64,000 bases of DNA from Ceratothoa steindachneri (lineage: Eukaryota; Arthropoda; Malacostraca; Isopoda; Cymothoidae): positions 85,196,732 to 85,260,731 of the forward strand of contig OZ018333.1 of the NCBI GenBank assembly GCA_963969495.1, given 5' to 3'. Under the pieces are notes generated by a model. The model was not told the DNA's origin and did no database searches. It saw nothing but the letters and a program-made list of their open reading frames with translations. A program made the position numbers and the translations under genes. This document shows positions 10,585 through 20,072 of the stretch, piece by piece (positions within the stretch are counted from its first letter, which is position 1; each line of letters starts with the position of its first letter).

Positions 10585-11590
10585 CTACTGAGGCGACGAA
10601 GGGGGATCAGGGGCAGCCCAGATTTGGTGCACTTGGTGGGACTGAGAGTTTGCGAATCGGGAGTTTTGAGGACAGTTCGTGCGGTAATGGCCGGGAACTC
10701 CACATATGTAGCAGACGATCGGGTTCTTTTGGTACGGCACAACCAGGGGAGAAGAAACTAGGGGCTTAACGTCTCGGTCTTCAGATGAATGGAAGTTTCT
10801 TGGCTTCGAGGGACTAGGAACTTTGGTAAATCTTGGAACCAATTTAGGAAGGGTCTTAGGACCATAAAATTTAGTTTTGGGGTGCGATTGGGGAGCCTTT
10901 TTAACATCCTTAGGGTATAAATTGTGACTACCGGCGTAGACATCGGCCTCTTCCAAGTATTCCTTTAAAGTGGCACAACGTTTATCCTTAATGAAGGCGC
11001 AAATTTGGGGAGCCACGGCAGTTAAAAGCTGATCCCTAAGGACTCGTAGACCTGGGGACTCTTGCACGCATCTAGCCAACACTAAAGGTGTCTTTGGAGG
11101 ATGTACCCGTGTTGCCGAAATGTTTGACCAGGGCGCATCCTTTCGTGGCGGAATCGGGAGCGGTAGAATTTGCAATTCATATGAACAGCGGCTAACAATT
11201 CGGACTTTAACGTGGAATAGTCCAAAGTTGCTTCCGGGGAAAGGGAGACGAAGATATCCCTTAACTGGGCATTTATGAGGGGAAGTAAGCGAGCGACGCC
11301 ATCATTTTCGAGATCCCAACTATTGATCTGAGAGATTTTCTCAAAATGGGTCAAAAATGACCCAAAGTCCTCTCCATCATTAAAAGCGGGAAGGTTGACT
11401 GAAGGAGTTTGGGGAATTTCAGCCCGGGAACCGATGGACTGAGAATCCATTTGATTTCGGCTCATTTCCAACTCATGCTGCCTAATTTGTTCACGTTCTT
11501 CAATCTTCATCTTCAGTTTGTTCTTCTCCATCTTCATTTTGTTCTTCTCCATCTCCATTTTGTTCTTCTCCATTTCCATTCTTAGTTTCT
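10585..11590 (-). pseudogene. gypsy Gag (capsid and nucleocapsid) remnant
   Basis: Gag would form the cytoplasmic particle and bind element RNA. The N-terminal end is a MEKNKMKMEK-type charged repeat with strong coiled-coil character. A capsid-like region follows, then a single zinc knuckle CYICGVPGHYRTNC (C-x2-C-x4-H-x4-C) near 10,670-10,715. A frameshift near 11,100-11,170 divides it. In-frame stops lie immediately upstream, at the junction with 5S-derived sequence, so the true start is missing. Confidence 0.75.
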
Positions 11591-11591
11591 C

Positions 11592-11610
11592 CAACGGTCA
11601 TACCATGTTT
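11592..11610 (+). repeat. Partial duplicate of the 5S rRNA 5' end
   Basis: CCAACGGTCATACCATGTT repeats nucleotides 2-20 of the 5S sequence that starts at 11,611, immediately upstream and in the same orientation. It sits exactly at the junction with the truncated gypsy gag. Possible origins are a 5' template jump during LINE insertion or the relic of another 5S copy. Confidence 0.8.
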
Positions 11611-11730
11611 GCCAACGGTCATACCATGTTCAAAGCACCGCTTCTCGTCCGCTCAGCGAAGTTAAGTAACATTGGGCCTTGTTAGTATTTGGATGGGAGA
11701 CCGCCTGGGAACACTAGGTGCTGTTGGCTT
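11611..11730 (+). rRNA. 5S rRNA sequence (full length), probably the 5' end of the CR1-like LINE
   Basis: A 120-nt sequence, the normal 5S length. It starts GCCAACGGTCATACCATG and ends GGTGCTGTTGGCTT, as in arthropod 5S rRNA. The internal Pol III control region is well kept, especially box C (TGGATGGGAGACCGCCTGG). Substitutions such as GTTCAAAG near position 20 and TTGGGCCTTGTTAGTATTT mark it as a diverged copy. There is no terminator-like T-run directly after it; it runs into the LINE leader. I consider it a functional 5S gene unlikely, and a LINE leader or internal promoter more likely. Confidence 0.85.
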
Positions 11731-11967
11731 CTCTTTCATTCGTCCCACCGACTCTCTACTGAAAATACGTGCTCGCTCTGTGCTCCCGCTAATTTCACTG
11801 TGCTCAGAATTTATCGTGCCTCTGCTACTGAATACTTTTATATATATCGCCTATTCAATATTCGTCGCCGTATTATAAAGTTCGATCTTTCAATAACCGT
11901 ATACAGTATATTAGCTTGTGCAGCTTGTTTTCTAAATTAGTGTGAATTAAAAAAAAAAAACCCGACA

Positions 11968-13059
11968 ATGCCTGTTATAAAGATCGAATGCTCAAGGTGC
12001 GCTGCTTCATTTAATAAGGAAATTTACGTTCCCTCGAACCTTGAGCAAATTAGAATATGTCGATTTTGTATGTTGAACGAAGCGTTTGAACGCAAGTTGT
12101 CAAGTGCGATCAGCGAGATCAAACTTGAATTAAATACCGTTGCAAGGGATGTGATCTCGACTAACCGTAAAGTCGATGACTTAAATTCCAAACTAGATTC
12201 TGCTATTCACGACATGCGCGGGAGGGAAAATAGTAATAGAGATAGGCGGCCTGCAAATTCGAATCATCAGGTAATTGTTGACGAGCAACAACGAATTTTA
12301 AACTCGTTTAGGCCTCAGGATTCGCAATTTCGAAGTGTTAGAAATGGGGCTAGACCAACGAAGGATCAGAACTTCGTTTTACCCTGTTCGAACCCTTTCG
12401 CGTTGCTAACTCCTATCGAGGGAGAAGAGGAAACCGTTTTAATGGGGGACTCCTTAATTAGAAGGCAGGATCAGGAGTTTGCTGCGCGTAACCCTTCTAA
12501 GCGTAAGCGCTTTTGCTATCCCGGTGGCCGCATTAACAACGTGGCCGCCGAGATCGAGAAATTGGAAGATACGCGTGGTGAACGAACGATCATCACGATG
12601 GTAGGGGGCAACGACGTCCATAGGTATGACAGCACCCCGGAAGATATAGTTTATCGTGCCAGAACCATGATAGATACGGCGAAATCCAAAGCAACCAACG
12701 TGGGAATTATTGGTGTTCTCCCCCGACTTAAATCCACGTTGCGCCTCCAATCTAGAGCGATCTATACTAACGAATGTCTTAAGCGGTTGTGTCGAGAAAC
12801 TGGTGTTAGCTTTTTTAACGTATGGGATTCATTCCAGGACCAACCGTCACTTTTCCAAAAGGACGGAATTCACCTAAGCGATGTGGGTAATAGTCGGCTG
12901 GGTAGGATCTTAGACGAGTCCGTACGTAGCATTTTAGGTAGGAGAGTTGCGCGGCCACGTGATGCCGATGCGCCGGTCCGGCCCACGCGTGAAGAGGGCA
13001 CTATCGACGGGGTGCAGGGAAACGGAACGGATCTGAGTGTTATAGAAGAGTTAACGTAA
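11968..13059 (+). CDS. CR1-type LINE ORF1 protein: zinc-binding region, coiled coil, SGNH esterase
   Basis: 363 residues. Residues 8-35 hold two CxxC pairs (ECSRC and ICRFC) that could bind zinc. Residues about 40-90 are helical with heptad-like spacing, a likely trimerisation coiled coil. Residues about 150-315 form an SGNH/GDSL hydrolase: block I GDSLI, a glycine block YPGG, block III GGND, and the Ser-partner block DGIHLSDVG with Asp and His. Such esterase ORF1 proteins are known in CR1 and L2 LINEs and bind RNA as chaperones; the esterase substrate is unknown. The tail (residues 316-363) is basic then acidic and overlaps ORF2. All catalytic-type residues are visible, so the enzyme could be active. 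Confidence 0.85.
   Translation: MPVIKIECSRCAASFNKEIYVPSNLEQIRICRFCMLNEAFERKLSSAISEIKLELNTVARDVISTNRKVDDLNSKLDSAIHDMRGRENSNRDRRPANSNHQVIVDEQQRILNSFRPQDSQFRSVRNGARPTKDQNFVLPCSNPFALLTPIEGEEETVLMGDSLIRRQDQEFAARNPSKRKRFCYPGGRINNVAAEIEKLEDTRGERTIITMVGGNDVHRYDSTPEDIVYRARTMIDTAKSKATNVGIIGVLPRLKSTLRLQSRAIYTNECLKRLCRETGVSFFNVWDSFQDQPSLFQKDGIHLSDVGNSRLGRILDESVRSILGRRVARPRDADAPVRPTREEGTIDGVQGNGTDLSVIEELT
13017..13023 (+). promoter_or_regulatory. Candidate -1 ribosomal frameshift site GGGAAAC
   Basis: The heptamer fits X XXY YYZ exactly, and its phase is correct: ORF1 reads GGA AAC (Gly-Asn), and slipping by -1 reads GGG AAA and enters ORF2 without a stop. ORF2's open frame begins after a TGA at 12,990-12,992 and has no ATG before 13,275. 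The alternative is reinitiation at the ORF1 stop (13,057-13,059). I did not find a convincing strong downstream stem by eye. Confidence 0.55.
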
Positions 13060-15851
13060 AGCGCAAACTGAGATGCATATATGCGAATGTTCGTAGCATA
13101 AAAAATAAAATTGCCGAAATAAAAGCCGTTATTCTAGAGGGTGATTTCGACCTCGTATTCCTAAGTGAAACATGGTTAGACACTCATACGGGGATCAGTG
13201 TTTGCGAGTTCGATATAGCGGGGTACAAAATTCATTACAGAAATAGACAAACCGGTAGAGGAGGGGGCGTATTAATGTACATAAAAGAGGATCTAAACGC
13301 CATAACGATGGACTCGTCTAAGGATGATATGCGAAGTGATGCTTTATTAGTCCAGCTAAGTTTAGATGCTATAAATAAAATTAACTTAGTCGTGGTTTAT
13401 CGTCCGCCTTGCCAATTGGAAAGAGAAGATGCTGCACTCTTCGATACGCTTACGTCTTGGATTAGAAAAGGGACCACATTAGTCTGCGGCGATTTTAATT
13501 TACCTAATGTTAACTTTAGCAACCTTACTTCTGATAAACCGGGGGAGAGGCTATTAAACTTTATGTTGGAGAATTTTCTCGTACAAAAAGTGGAAGAGCC
13601 TACTCGTGATAGCAATATTCTTGATTTAATCATGGCAACCGATGAGTCATTGTTAGAAAACGTACGTGTGGGTGAACATTTAGCTTCCAGCGACCATAAT
13701 GCGATTAGATTCGATCTAAACACCTGCGTAGAAGTTAGAATGAGTTCGCAGCTCATCCCTCGTTTTGGTAGCTGTGATTTCGATATTTTTCGCGAAAGGA
13801 TTAAGGATATAGACTGGGGAATACGATTCGAGAACAGGTCGGTAGGAGAGATGTACGCAGAACTTCGATGTACGCTGCTTCGTGTGAATTCTGATTTGGT
13901 TAAGTATGTGCGTAAGAGCGGGAAGTCGGTGAGAGCTCCGTGGCTTAGTCCGTTAATACTACGCTTAATCCGGGACCGAAATAGAAAATTTAAAATTCAT
14001 AAAAACAATGGGTCAGTTATAAGCCGGCAAAATTACATAGATTCTCGTAGGGAAGTTAAACGTGCGGTCAGAGATGCGAAGAGGAAGTATGAAATAAACC
14101 TCGCTAAGGATTCAAAGAATGAACCGAAACGGTTTTATGGGTACGTAAATAATAGGAAACCCGTAAAAGGATCGATAGGGCCGATCAAAGATAAGGATGG
14201 TCGCTTGACTGAAATTCCGACAGAAATGTCCAAAATTTTAAATGAACATTTTACGAGCGTGTTTACTGTGGAAGATTCTTCCGAATTGGAATCGTTAATT
14301 GGGGAAGTTCGTAGTGCTGATAATTGCATATCCGATGTAACTATAAATGACGAGAAAATCCTTAAATTTATTAAGCTAATGAAAAAGTCGAAATCTCCGG
14401 GCCCCGATGGGGTATATCCAATTCATTTAAAGGAGCTTCAAAATGAACTCGTTAAGCCATTGCGTGAAATTTTCAATCGCTCATTAGAGGATGGCGTAGT
14501 TCCGTTGGATTTCAAGCGAGCAAACGTTACACCTATATTTAAGAAGGGGAATAGATTTGAAGCAACGAATTTTCGGCCTATTAGTCTAACTTCGGTAGTT
14601 GGGAAGCTTTTAGAATCTGTAATTAAAGATAGAATAGTGAGCCACCTCGAGGCAAATAAGCTGATTAACGATACCCAACATGGATTTAGGCGTGCGAGAT
14701 CGTGCTTGATTAACTTGCTCGAATTCTTCCACAAAATGATTTGCGTGTACGATGAAAGCAAAGCTGTAGACGTAATATATTTAGACTTTAAAAAGGCGTT
14801 CGACACCGTCCCCCACCAAAGGTTATTAATGAAAGTTAAAGCGATTGGAGTGACTGGTAAGATTTTAAACTGGATTAGAAATTGGCTGAAAGATCGCTCG
14901 CAGCGGGTGGTAATAAATGGGGAATGTTCAGATTGGGCCAGCGTTAGTAGTGGGGTACCGCAGGGCTCTGTTTTAGGCCCTTTATTGTTTTTAATTTATA
15001 TTAACGATTTAGATAAAGGCATACTTAGTCGGATTTCGAAATTTGCGGACGACACGAAGCTGGGCAATCGTGCCTATGTAAGATCGGATGTCGATAAATT
15101 GCAGGGGGACCTAAACTCGATTGCCAATTGGGCGGATAAGTGGCAAATGGAATTTAATTTAAGCAAATGCAAGGTAATGCACTTGGGTTGCCATAATTTA
15201 AGAGTAGAATATACCATGAAAGGCCAAGTCCTCGACGCGGTTAAATTAGAAAAAGACTTGGGAGTATTAGTCTCAGACGATTTTAAATTCTCGAAGCAAT
15301 GCGCGGATGCGTGTAAAAAAGCAAATCGCGTTTTGGGTTATATCGCGCGTAATTTCACCTTCAAATCTAAGGATGTAATTTTACCTTTATATAAATCCCT
15401 TGTGCGGCCACTTCTCGAATACGCTGTTCAATTTTGGGCTCCATATTTAATGAAAGATATCGCGCAATTAGAAAGAGTGCAGCGTAGGGCTACGAAATTA
15501 ATTCCAGAGCTGAGGAATAGATCATACGAGGAAAGGCTCAGGGCTTTAGATTTGCCATCGCTAGAACGCAGAAGATTACGTGGCCAGCTAATAGAAGTAT
15601 TTAAAATACTAAAGGGTTTCTCAAACGTTGACTTTCGCAATCTGTTCGAACTGGATCATAGGGGAAATACTCGTCAGCACGGGTAAAAATTAGTGAACAA
15701 GCGTTTTAACACTAGTATAGCCCAAAACTATTTTACATTTAAAGTTACTCAAAATTGGAATCGGCTGCCCACCCACGTAGTAGATAGCACTTCGGTTAAT
15801 ATGTTCAAAAATCGTCTCGACGTGCATTTGAATAGTTTAAATATAACGTAG
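13017..15851 (+). CDS. CR1-type LINE ORF2: AP endonuclease and reverse transcriptase
   Basis: About 940 residues if read from the slip site. The endonuclease starts with YANVRSIKNK, then SETWL (catalytic Glu), VVYRPP, CGDFNLPNV (Asp/Asn) and SSDHNAIRFD (Asp-His). The RT has PISLTSVVGKLLESV, HGFRRARSC, DVIYLDFKKAFDTVPH, SGVPQGSVLGPLLF and the catalytic FADD (KFADDTKLG, near 15,045). The C-terminal part ends WNRLPTHVVDSTSVNMFKNR. One nonsense codon (TAA, 15,684-15,686) removes the last 55 residues; the frame stays open beyond it to the TAG at 15,849. The first ATG at 13,275 lies after the conserved endonuclease N-terminus, so a plain ATG start there would give a damaged enzyme. There is no RNase H domain, as expected for CR1. 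Confidence 0.85.
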
Positions 15852-16263
15852 TTGAGCACTGTGAATTTAAACGTCCTTGCAGAGAGAGAGTTTGGAGCGG
15901 AGGTTTAAGGATATGAAATTATGATGACTAAAAATGATGCCGGCGATTCTCTGCATGTGTAGCTTAGATGTCCCATTTCTTTTCCGCCTATCCTATAAGT
16001 AGTCTCTATCCCTAAATTAGCTTTTCACCACTAGCAGTCGAGTGGCTGCGGAAGATGAGAAGAAAAACTTTCTATCTCCCCCGACCCCTAGTTTGATTAG
16101 TTAAAATTGCACGATAATGTACACATGTAGATAGGTGTGTACAGTAGATAGTATTAAAAAAAAAATAGCATGTTAGAGATACACTCGTAGATAAGGGTGT
16201 ATCGTGGTTTTTGATTTAGTGTAGCGGACTAGCCTCGAGCGGACCTTAGGGTCTTGCTGGTCC

Positions 16264-16297
16264 TAGATTCTGTAGTTCTGTAGTTCTGTAGTTCTCC
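16264..16297 (+). repeat. Terminal short tandem repeat of the CR1-type LINE
   Basis: TTCTGTAG is repeated about three times, the last unit running into TTCTCC. CR1 elements end in comparable 8-bp repeats instead of poly(A), so this probably marks the 3' terminus. Confidence 0.6.
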
Positions 16298-17331
16298 TCC
16301 CTTCGCTCTGGCCGTTCGTTCCTCTCTTCTTCCTCCGTAATTTAACAGGTCTTGGCCCGAAAGACCTAACATTTCACACTTCCCAGAAGGACGCGTCATC
16401 AGACTGAAGCTAACAACAACTGGATATATCTATCGGCTGGGTTATGTGATCAACGAGCTTCCTAAGAATAAAGGAAAATATTAAGCTGGATTATTTTTTC
16501 TTTGGTAAACAGCTGGAACAAGCCTCGAAATGGCGAACGGTAATGACTTCTTTCTTCTTGAATAATAATGATTGCTAACTCTATCTCCACAAAAATACCC
16601 CTATATACTTATGTTCATTTTTAAAATAACACATCTTAGCGTTAACAAATTGACCAATCAGCCTTTAGACATAAGCACTGCAATAATTGTCCAATCAGCG
16701 TCACGATAGATTTAAACAGTTAATAACGCTAAACCTGTTTGAATGTAAACACGGCTGAAGTCCATTTTTCCAAAAAGGTTGCAAAATAAGTATAAAGAAA
16801 AGCTTGAATGCGTTACAACACAAAATAAGGTTCACTAAAAAATACAAGTTATCGGATTGAAGGTCATGGACAAAAGAAAAAGAAATCTAAATAAATGAAA
16901 AATGTAGCCTTTACTACCAAGGCAAACTCTACACTCTTCACTCACAATCTATAATCTCATCTTCAACACCAATTTTTTTCTTAACTATTATTTATCAAAT
17001 CAAATCAAATTTCTAAAATTTTGACTTTAGCGCTCAATCAGAGCTCGGATCCAGCTACGCTACCAAATGTGTATCCTCGATAAAACAGATATAGGTTCGG
17101 GCAAGCGATCTCGATGGCGTGAACTCTTCCCTACGAGGTCTTACAGGGAGAATAACAGAAGCTCTAACTAGCATCGACTCAACAATGTCGCTCTCTGTGA
17201 CCCGCCCGATTTATGCTCCAAAAAGGTCCAACACATTGGCCCTTTACCTCATTACCCGGCACAGGAGGCAATGGTTTCGGAAGCATCTTCACCGAGAGAG
17301 TACACTGGGATTTTCGTTCCTTTATTTACAG
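16298..17331. other. Non-coding AT-rich spacer
   Basis: No coding or transposon match. It contains a short hairpin (AGGTCTT ggcccg AAGACCT-like, 16,347-16,367). There are also two CCAATCAGC motifs (16,654-16,662 and 16,691-16,699) with TATAAAG about 100 bp downstream (16,791-16,797). No gene follows that would need a promoter. Confidence 0.4.
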
Positions 17332-17475
17332 GAGAGAAATAATACATAATGGGGATTTTAACTTTCCATTTTCTAAAGAGAGAATACTACAAACCCAGAA
17401 GTCTATCTTCCCATTTACGAAAGAGAATAATACAAAGCGGGAAGTCCATATTCCCTTTTACAAAAGAGAATAATA

Positions 17476-18158
17476 CGAGGGAGGGGCGGTCAATAGGTTT
17501 TGCTAATCGGTAGGGGGATGGCTGTTTGTGGGGGTGTTAGTATAAGTTATGACAAGTCAGGACCTTCAGCCGCATGCTCCTGCCTCGTCTATTTAAGAAG
17601 CAGTTGCTGATCGCAGATCGTCAGTCACAAATTTTTCAACAATGGAGAAGGTTGAGCACCGCACAGTGATCAAATTATTGACCAAGGAAGGCAAGAATGC
17701 AAAAGAGATCCATGAGCGCATGGTTGCAGTGTACACCGACACCACCCCTTCCTATGCAACCAATGCTCGCTGGAATAGGGAGTTCTGCCATGGTTGGGAG
17801 TCCCTTAAAGATGACCCCCGTCAGACGTGACCAACGAGGACAATGTGGCCCGTGTGGAGATGATCTTCGAAATTCGACGGGTGAAAGTCATAGAAATCGA
17901 GCGACAACTTGGAATATCACATGGAAGTGTTATCAACATCATCTACTACAATTTGGCCATGACCAGTTGATTCCATAGAAACCTCACGCCCCATGATCGA
18001 CTTCAACGTCGTCAAAGTCCACAAGACCAGAGTTTCACAAGGTGCCCTGCGCGAGTGCGGATTCAAGGAGCTCGACCATCCCCACTACAGTCCAGAACAC
18101 TTTTCCTTATATCTCGTTTCCTTATATCCGAATTGCAAAACTTATTGACTGCCCCTCG
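17476..18158 (+). mobile_element. Deleted mariner (683 bp) with both terminal repeats
   Basis: Flanked by TA on both sides (17,474-17,475 and 18,159-18,160). The left end CGAGGGAGGGGCGGTCAATA and the right end, in reverse complement CGAGGGGCAGTCAATA, form the inverted repeat, with a small insertion in the left one. It keeps the start of the transposase and a piece near the second catalytic Asp but lacks most of the catalytic core. It is a non-autonomous derivative of the same family as the 1,285-bp copy at 20,073. Confidence 0.85.
17642..18085 (+). pseudogene. Mariner transposase, N-terminal piece
   Basis: Starts MEKVEHRTVIKLLTKEGKNA, the first helix-turn-helix of mariner transposase (terminal-repeat binding), with an AKEIHERMVAVY continuation. 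After a frameshift near 17,825 the second HTH is readable (ERQLGISHGSVINII). The region then jumps to a KVHKTRVSQGALRECGFKEL segment that normally follows the DNAP.H motif. The catalytic D,D34D triad is lost. Confidence 0.75.
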
Positions 18159-20072
18159 TACATACCGGGAAGTTTGTCTTCCCATTTATAAGGTTCAATG
18201 AGTGAACCGTTTAAATTTTTTATTCGAATATTTTACTTGGTTCGACCCCCACAAGTTCTCCGTTCTTCTATTCGCTTCAGACACCTCCTTTCAAGCAGTA
18301 GCTGTGAAGCTGCCCCTGAAAGGAGGTATACTGGTAATTCTGCGTACATTCCACCGTCAGCTGACTTCGACTCGGGTTACTTCGATCACGTCATGGCATG
18401 ATTGCCGAAGATCTTTCTCTTGCAGGAGAAGTTGAACGGGAGACTACTCGATTAATCCCTGGGGTCAGGTCCTTGCTGAGCTGATTTATCTATCTTTCTG
18501 CTTTCTGGATGCACAGCCTGGGGTTGTTTTCGATGACCTCCATGGTAGTGATCGCTTTCCTATTCAAATATCATTTTCTGGGCCGTTGCCACCTGAGGGA
18601 GTCCTACACCCCTCACCCCTTAAAACGTGTGGCCGTTTTGCATGCCAAACGATCCCAGGGTAGGTAGCTAAGTGTGAGGGGGCCATTAAACAGAAGCGTT
18701 ATGCATACATGTACTATAAACGCAGCCCGAAAGACTTCACTGTCGGTGAATATCGTCTAGCTAGGGTTCAGGTATATTTCGAGACACTTCCGCAGCCTTT
18801 CCTGGCGGGCATGCGTGTCTTCATTTAAAGGGAAGACTACTCCTCTAGGAAAGATGTGGAAACGAGTCAAAAGGATACGGTGAAGATCTCTAAGGAGCCC
18901 CCCCTCCCCCCTGTTCTCCAGGAGAATGGGACCGCAATCTCCGACTTCACGTCCGTGGCGGAATCCTTCGCGACCGCTTCCTCTGCTTTTTCTAGGTGGG
19001 ATGTCGCCCCACCAACATTCATTGCTCGTCCTGATATCACGGAAGGCCACTTAAGTGAGTTCACTCCGCTCTTGCTTCGTGAGCAGAGACCGCCCCTGGA
19101 CAGAAGGATGTCCCGTGCGACATGGATTGACACCTGAGTGACGAGGCATGGGCTTTCTGTTAAATTTATTCAACATAATATGGGTAGAGGGCATCCTCCG
19201 AGACACCTAGCAATTCGCTACTGTGCTTTATTTTTGCAAACAGAGAAAGGATCATTCTACTCTGGCAGGTTTCAACCGAGTCTCTTTAACTTCCTGCGTG
19301 TGAAAGTTGATGAAGAAATTTGTAATTGTTAGATTAGCCGAGCTTGACTTTTCTAAACAATGAAAATCATGTGTCTTAGGCATAGTGCGGTTTCCGTAAA
19401 TTCAACTCTACGTCGGTTACTCTGCTCCGACTGGAAAATGCCGTCTGCGAGGCCTTCCTTCGGAGACAGCACTACGCCACGGTGCTTTTCTATCTGAAGA
19501 AGGCCTATGATACCGCATGGCTACACGGTATCATGGAGACCCTCCATACGATGGGAGCGAGAGGACACCTACCAATCATAATATCTTAATTTTTTGAGAG
19601 ATCGTCGATTCCCCGTAGGGGTGGGGAAAGTCCTCTCGGGCCCAATAGAGTAGGAAGAGGGTGTCTCCTGGGGAAGTGTCCTAAGTGTCACCCTCTTTGC
19701 TTTGAGCATCAACGGCATCACCTCAGTGGTGTCGAGAGATGTTCTTGCTACGCTCTACGTTGACGACCTTTCGATCTCTTTTGGCGCGGATCAGATGCCA
19801 ACTCAAGAGCATCGACTACAAAGGGCATTAAACAGTCTCTCTCGATATGTCGAAGCGCACAGGCTTCGGTTTTCCTTGGCCAAGACGAAGGTGGTGCAAT
19901 TCTGCTGCCATCCGCGGCTCTACTCTTACCCAAATTGTTTCTAAATTGGGTGCGTCACCTGGGGGGCTCATATTCACAGCCTTATTGTCTCTTGTACCTA
20001 CTTCATGGATATTGTTCGTTCGGTGAGGTTCAGCGCTAGGGGAGCTGAATAGGCTACTTCCTTACTTTTTTA

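Larger units (their letters stand above)
9690..11590 (-). mobile_element. Ty3/gypsy LTR-retrotransposon remnant
   Basis: Reading leftward: gag with a charged coiled-coil start (11,590-11,450), the capsid-like segment (LPAFNDGEDFGSFLTHFEKI), a CCHC knuckle, an aspartic protease with DTGC, a protease-RT spacer (VAQPVITRAQAALES), and then abruptly the C-terminal GPY/F module of integrase (SNKLLSQWKGPYPV). RT, RNase H and the integrase core are deleted at about 9,915-9,935. The right end is cut at the 5S sequence. Several frameshifts show it is dead. Confidence 0.8.
11611..16297 (+). mobile_element. Near-intact CR1-type LINE with a 5S rRNA head
   Basis: About 4.7 kb: 5S-derived 120 nt, a 237-nt leader, ORF1 (11,968-13,059), ORF2 in the -1 frame (13,017-15,851, one nonsense codon), a ~410-nt 3' UTR and a terminal short tandem repeat based on TTCTGTAG. 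Such 8-bp tails are typical of CR1/L2 elements, which lack poly(A). ORF1 carries an SGNH-esterase domain, as known for CR1 and L2. The state of the frames contrasts with the rest of the window and suggests a recent insertion. Its left end lies in the gypsy gag. Confidence 0.8.
17332..18190 (+). repeat. 44-bp tandem repeat (about 4 units) split by a mariner
   Basis: Degenerate units start at about 17,332, 17,375, 17,419 and 17,462. Each has an AAGAGAATAATAC-like start, then a GGGAAGTC-like core, then CTTCCCATTTA. The fourth unit is interrupted at a TA by the mariner and resumes at 18,159 with TACATACCGGGAAGT, ending at 18,190. Confidence 0.75.

Noticed and set aside
11611..11730. A functional, stand-alone 5S rRNA gene
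   Set aside because: Several changes from conserved 5S positions, no neighbouring 5S units and no T-run terminator; it leads directly into the LINE leader.
18757..19133. - strand frames over LINE copy D as genes
   Set aside because: They are antisense to the readable + strand LINE ORF2 segments.
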